A DNA stretch of 64,000 nucleotides from assembly GCF_014279655.1 (NCBI RefSeq), contig NZ_CP047946.1, forward strand, positions 868,001 through 932,000. Direction: 5' to 3'. Position numbers and translations under genes: made by a program. Numbering within the stretch: position 1 is the stretch's first letter; the number at the start of each line of letters is the position of its first letter. The notes under the pieces are model-generated. The model was not told the DNA's origin. It saw only the letters and a list, made by a program, of their open reading frames with translations, and searched no databases. Source of the stretch: Synechococcus sp. ROS8604 (GTDB taxonomy: Bacteria; Cyanobacteriota; Cyanobacteriia; PCC-6307; Cyanobiaceae). Of the stretch, positions 62,125 to 64,000 are shown piece after piece.

Positions 62125-63102
62125 TTACTGACCGAAGGCCACCTGACAGGCTGCATTGAGCAATTGGGCCTCATTGGCATTGAGCGGTGCTCCGCCGTTG
62201 AGGGTGCCATCGCGGCAGTTGGCGTTGAAGCGCAGCGTGTCGTAACCGTTGTCGGCTTCAAAGCTCACCACATCCCCCGTGGCCGTCACGCTGGGGTAAT
62301 ACAGCGTGTAATCGGAGTTGGGAACGGCGATGTAGCTCACTTGGCTGGACTGAGCTGAATTCACCAGGCTGTTGATGGTGCCAAAGGTGGCCATCCCCGC
62401 GAGTCCCCAGGCGGCTGCTTGACCCGGGTACCAACCCCAGTTGTTGTAGTAAGACCCGCCATACCAGCCGTTGTTCCAGGGGCGATTGTTCGACCAGTTC
62501 GATCCGCTGTACCAACCGTTGCCGTAGCGATCCCAGTTGTTCACGGCATCGCGGCGGGTCTCGGAACGATTGTTCACCCGATCATTGCGGCCGCTCTGGC
62601 GTTGATCCGTGCGGCTCGTGCGTCCCTGCTGACGGGAATCAACGTTGTTGCTGCGCGAGTTTTGGCGTGTTCCCCGGTTGTCGGTGCGGCTGGTTTGACG
62701 CGTATCACGGGTGCCGCTGCGCGCGCTTTGCCGATTGCTGCTCGTGCTGCTGCGCGTGCTCTGGCGGCTACCGCTGTAGGAACTGAAACCGGTGCGGCCA
62801 CTGCTGGAGCGACTGCTGGAGCGGGAACCACTGCTGCGTGAACTGCTGCGTGAACCACCACTTCTGGAGCCGCCACCACTTCTGGAGCCGCCGCCACCTC
62901 TGGAACCACCGCCTCTCGATCCACCGCCGCGTTGGCTGATCAGCAGCTCTTCTGTGGCAGACGTTTTCGTGGCAGACGTTGCTGGAGGCTCAACGCTGAG
63001 ACCACGATTGGGCGCAAAGGCGGAGAGGGCTGCTGCCGGTTGCAGCATCAGCAAAACGCCGATCGCTCCTGCTAAGCCTGTCTTTCTGGCTTTGCTTGTC
63101 AT
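62125..63102 (-). CDS. Exported Ser/Arg/Gly-rich low-complexity protein (325 aa)
   Basis: A signal peptide (LAGAIGVLLMLQPAAALSAF) leads to a long low-complexity region. Residues ~58-95 are RGGGS and SRSGG repeats, ~95-170 are SSR/SSGR/QSAR repeats, and ~190-235 are Asn/Trp/Tyr/Gly-rich (NNRPWNNGWYGGSYYNNWGW). The C-terminal ~90 residues look folded, with NSDYTLYYPSVTATGDVVSF and two Cys residues (NCRDG, NAACQ). The basic region could bind nucleic acid or anionic polysaccharide at the cell surface. Family unrecognised. The start overlaps the stop of the upstream gene by four bases (ATGA). Confidence 0.75.
   Translation of the reverse strand: MTSKARKTGLAGAIGVLLMLQPAAALSAFAPNRGLSVEPPATSATKTSATEELLISQRGGGSRGGGSRGGGGSRSGGGSRSGGSRSSSRSSGSRSSSRSSSGRTGFSSYSGSRQSTRSSTSSNRQSARSGTRDTRQTSRTDNRGTRQNSRSNNVDSRQQGRTSRTDQRQSGRNDRVNNRSETRRDAVNNWDRYGNGWYSGSNWSNNRPWNNGWYGGSYYNNWGWYPGQAAAWGLAGMATFGTINSLVNSAQSSQVSYIAVPNSDYTLYYPSVTATGDVVSFEADNGYDTLRFNANCRDGTLNGGAPLNANEAQLLNAACQVAFGQ
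62820..62935. repeat. Imperfect tandem repeats encoding Gly/Ser/Arg runs
   Basis: Short units related to CCACCACTTCTGGAGCCG recur with variation on the plus strand, inside the Ser/Arg/Gly-rich gene. Slippage here could change the length of the repeat region. Confidence 0.6.
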
Positions 63103-63599
63103 TTTTGAATGGCCTCCATGAGGCGATCGCAGCCGTTGTCAAAGCAAGACACATCCACACGGCCGTTGCTTGCAAAGGCCAAACCGATGCGGGTGCGGCC
63201 TTGAATGGCATGACCGCCTTGGGTCAGCACATCGGCCAGAAAGGTGGGATTGTTCACGCAAAAGGCCTTGCTGTTGAAGCAAAGCTCCTCTGTTTTGAAA
63301 TTGATCGAGGCGTTTTTGACCGAGGTCCAAGGCGCGCTGTTGCTCGCCCGCCCTTCGATGCGGACGTAGGGATCTTCAATCACGCGGTAACTCACCGTGC
63401 GTGAGCCAAAGCGATGGTGATATTCCGTGGTGTCATCCACATCAATGGCCTTCACCTGGCATGAAAAGTTGGGGGAGGTTGGGGTGCTGCAGGTGGTGTC
63501 GAGCACGTAAAGCTCCTCGGCAAATACCGCTGGAGCACCAAGGCCGCTGCAGAGCGCCAGCAGAGCTGTCAGCACCTTGCTTCGTTTGGAAACAAGCAT
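63099..63599 (-). CDS. Exported hypothetical protein (166 aa)
   Basis: 166 residues from ATG 63599; a longer frame from 63635 would mask the signal peptide (KVLTALLALCSGLGAPAVFA). The mature protein is small and beta-rich with several Cys residues (LDTTCSTPTSPNFSCQVKAI, ELCFNSKAFCVN, VSCFDNGCDRL), suggesting disulfides in the periplasm. It is followed by the low-complexity protein with a four-base overlap, so the two are probably co-translated and work together at the cell surface. No known family is recognised. Confidence 0.75.
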   Translation of the reverse strand: MLVSKRSKVLTALLALCSGLGAPAVFAEELYVLDTTCSTPTSPNFSCQVKAIDVDDTTEYHHRFGSRTVSYRVIEDPYVRIEGRASNSAPWTSVKNASINFKTEELCFNSKAFCVNNPTFLADVLTQGGHAIQGRTRIGLAFASNGRVDVSCFDNGCDRLMEAIQK

Positions 63600-63673
63600 G
63601 AAAAGGGTGAGTGCGCAGAGGGATATGACCTCCATCCCTTCAAGATGGCCACAGCGAGAGCGGTGTGGTGAAA

Positions 63674-63943
63674 ATGTGCACCAATGGGATCAAGGAGCGT
63701 CGTCAACGCCTCCACGACATCCTGTTGGCCCTCCTGGCCCAACAGGGTGATTTAGAGCTGATGGATGTGGACAATCCCTCCGGATTGGTGGGTGGGGGCA
63801 GCCGCGATGCACCAGTGAATGCTGCCCGCTGGCTGGAGCGCAATCGCCGGGTGTTGCAGCGCTATCAAGCGCTGGTGCGTACGGCGGTCACGCTCGATGC
63901 CCTCCTTGATGCGGAAGATGGCATCGCTCAGGAACCCTCTTGA
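63674..63943 (+). CDS. Small hypothetical protein (89 aa)
   Basis: 89 residues from ATG 63674; a GTG at 63665 would add three. Helical, with leucine heptads (RQRLHDILLALLAQQGDLEL and NRRVLQRYQALVRTAVTLDA) and a central SGLVGGGSRDA linker. It could dimerise through the helices. It is divergent from the exported protein gene and overlaps the end of the next, minus-strand, gene by 16 bases. Function unknown. Confidence 0.6.
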   Translation: MCTNGIKERRQRLHDILLALLAQQGDLELMDVDNPSGLVGGGSRDAPVNAARWLERNRRVLQRYQALVRTAVTLDALLDAEDGIAQEPS

Positions 63944-64000
63944 TGCAGCAGTTGTTGCTCGCGGCCAATGATCAACAGCAGCAAGCTGATCGCAAACAGC
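63928..64000 (-). CDS. Partial protein, C-terminus only
   Basis: A frame entering from the right edge ends at a TGA at 63928-63930. The ~23 residues inside the window (LFAISLLLLIIGREQQLLHQ, then EGS) are a clear membrane helix followed by a polar tail. The rest lies outside the window, so no identity can be given. Confidence 0.5.
   Translation of the reverse strand, partial: LFAISLLLLIIGREQQLLHQEGS

Noticed and set aside
62419-62841. Plus-strand Ala/Val-rich frame of 140 residues
   Set aside because: Mirror of the repeat region of the Ser/Arg/Gly-rich gene; no start signal or domain.

Overview
The window is chromosomal DNA, probably from a marine picocyanobacterium (Synechococcus or Cyanobium type). 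That assignment is an inference from the gene mix and general protein character. No photosynthesis gene, rRNA or complete tRNA is present to confirm it. I see no CRISPR array and no insertion sequence. By eye, roughly 1-9 kb and 34.4-37.3 kb are visibly AT-rich, while 39.5-64 kb is more balanced and looks like ordinary resident chromosome.

Layout. (1) 0-9 kb is an accessory stretch of small, mostly acidic, unrecognised proteins around a TPR lipoprotein, a decayed second TPR lipoprotein gene (two frameshifts and a premature stop) and rmuC. Two of the small genes are bracketed by long direct repeats (40 bp and 35 bp) that copy the edge of the neighbouring gene, as if each had been inserted as a cassette. 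(2) 9-31 kb is a defence island. On the minus strand a DUF4011-helicase-nuclease protein overlaps a trypsin-like lipoprotein protease gene. On the plus strand come a 2152-residue DruE-like helicase with a DUF1998 C-terminus, a type I restriction-modification set (hsdR, hsdM, hsdS) directly coupled to an Mrr-type endonuclease, and a 541-residue fusion of a degenerate methylase-like region, a specificity-like region and an AlbA_2 domain. (3) 30.9-34.4 kb is a tight three-gene minus-strand operon of unknown function. Its first and last products share a homologous helical domain, and its middle product carries a Rho-N/SAP-like motif. This is the best candidate here for an undescribed system. (4) 34.9-39.4 kb has two orphan membrane proteins, an excisionase-like HTH protein and a large serine recombinase, which probably marks the right-hand side of the mobile region.

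(5) 39.6-45.4 kb carries four consecutive exported DUF1254/DUF1214 proteins, two short and two long, closed by two good intrinsic terminators. (6) 45.7-64 kb holds a flavin amine oxidase, two predicted outer-membrane proteins, a formylglycine-generating enzyme, a class A acid phosphatase, a lipid kinase overlapping a metallophosphoesterase, small membrane proteins with a BASS-type transporter, a Cys-type sulfatase, two paralogous AraC-family regulators, a sulfotransferase, and two secreted proteins, one with an extreme Ser/Arg/Gly low-complexity region.

How the parts may work together. The defence genes form layered DNA-targeting functions: restriction by HsdRMS, a possibly modification-dependent Mrr nuclease, and two large helicases. 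In the right half the formylglycine-generating enzyme should activate the Cys-type sulfatase, since each has the residues the other needs. Together with the phosphatases and outer-membrane proteins this suggests scavenging of sulfate and phosphate esters, possibly controlled by the AraC pair. That last link is inference.
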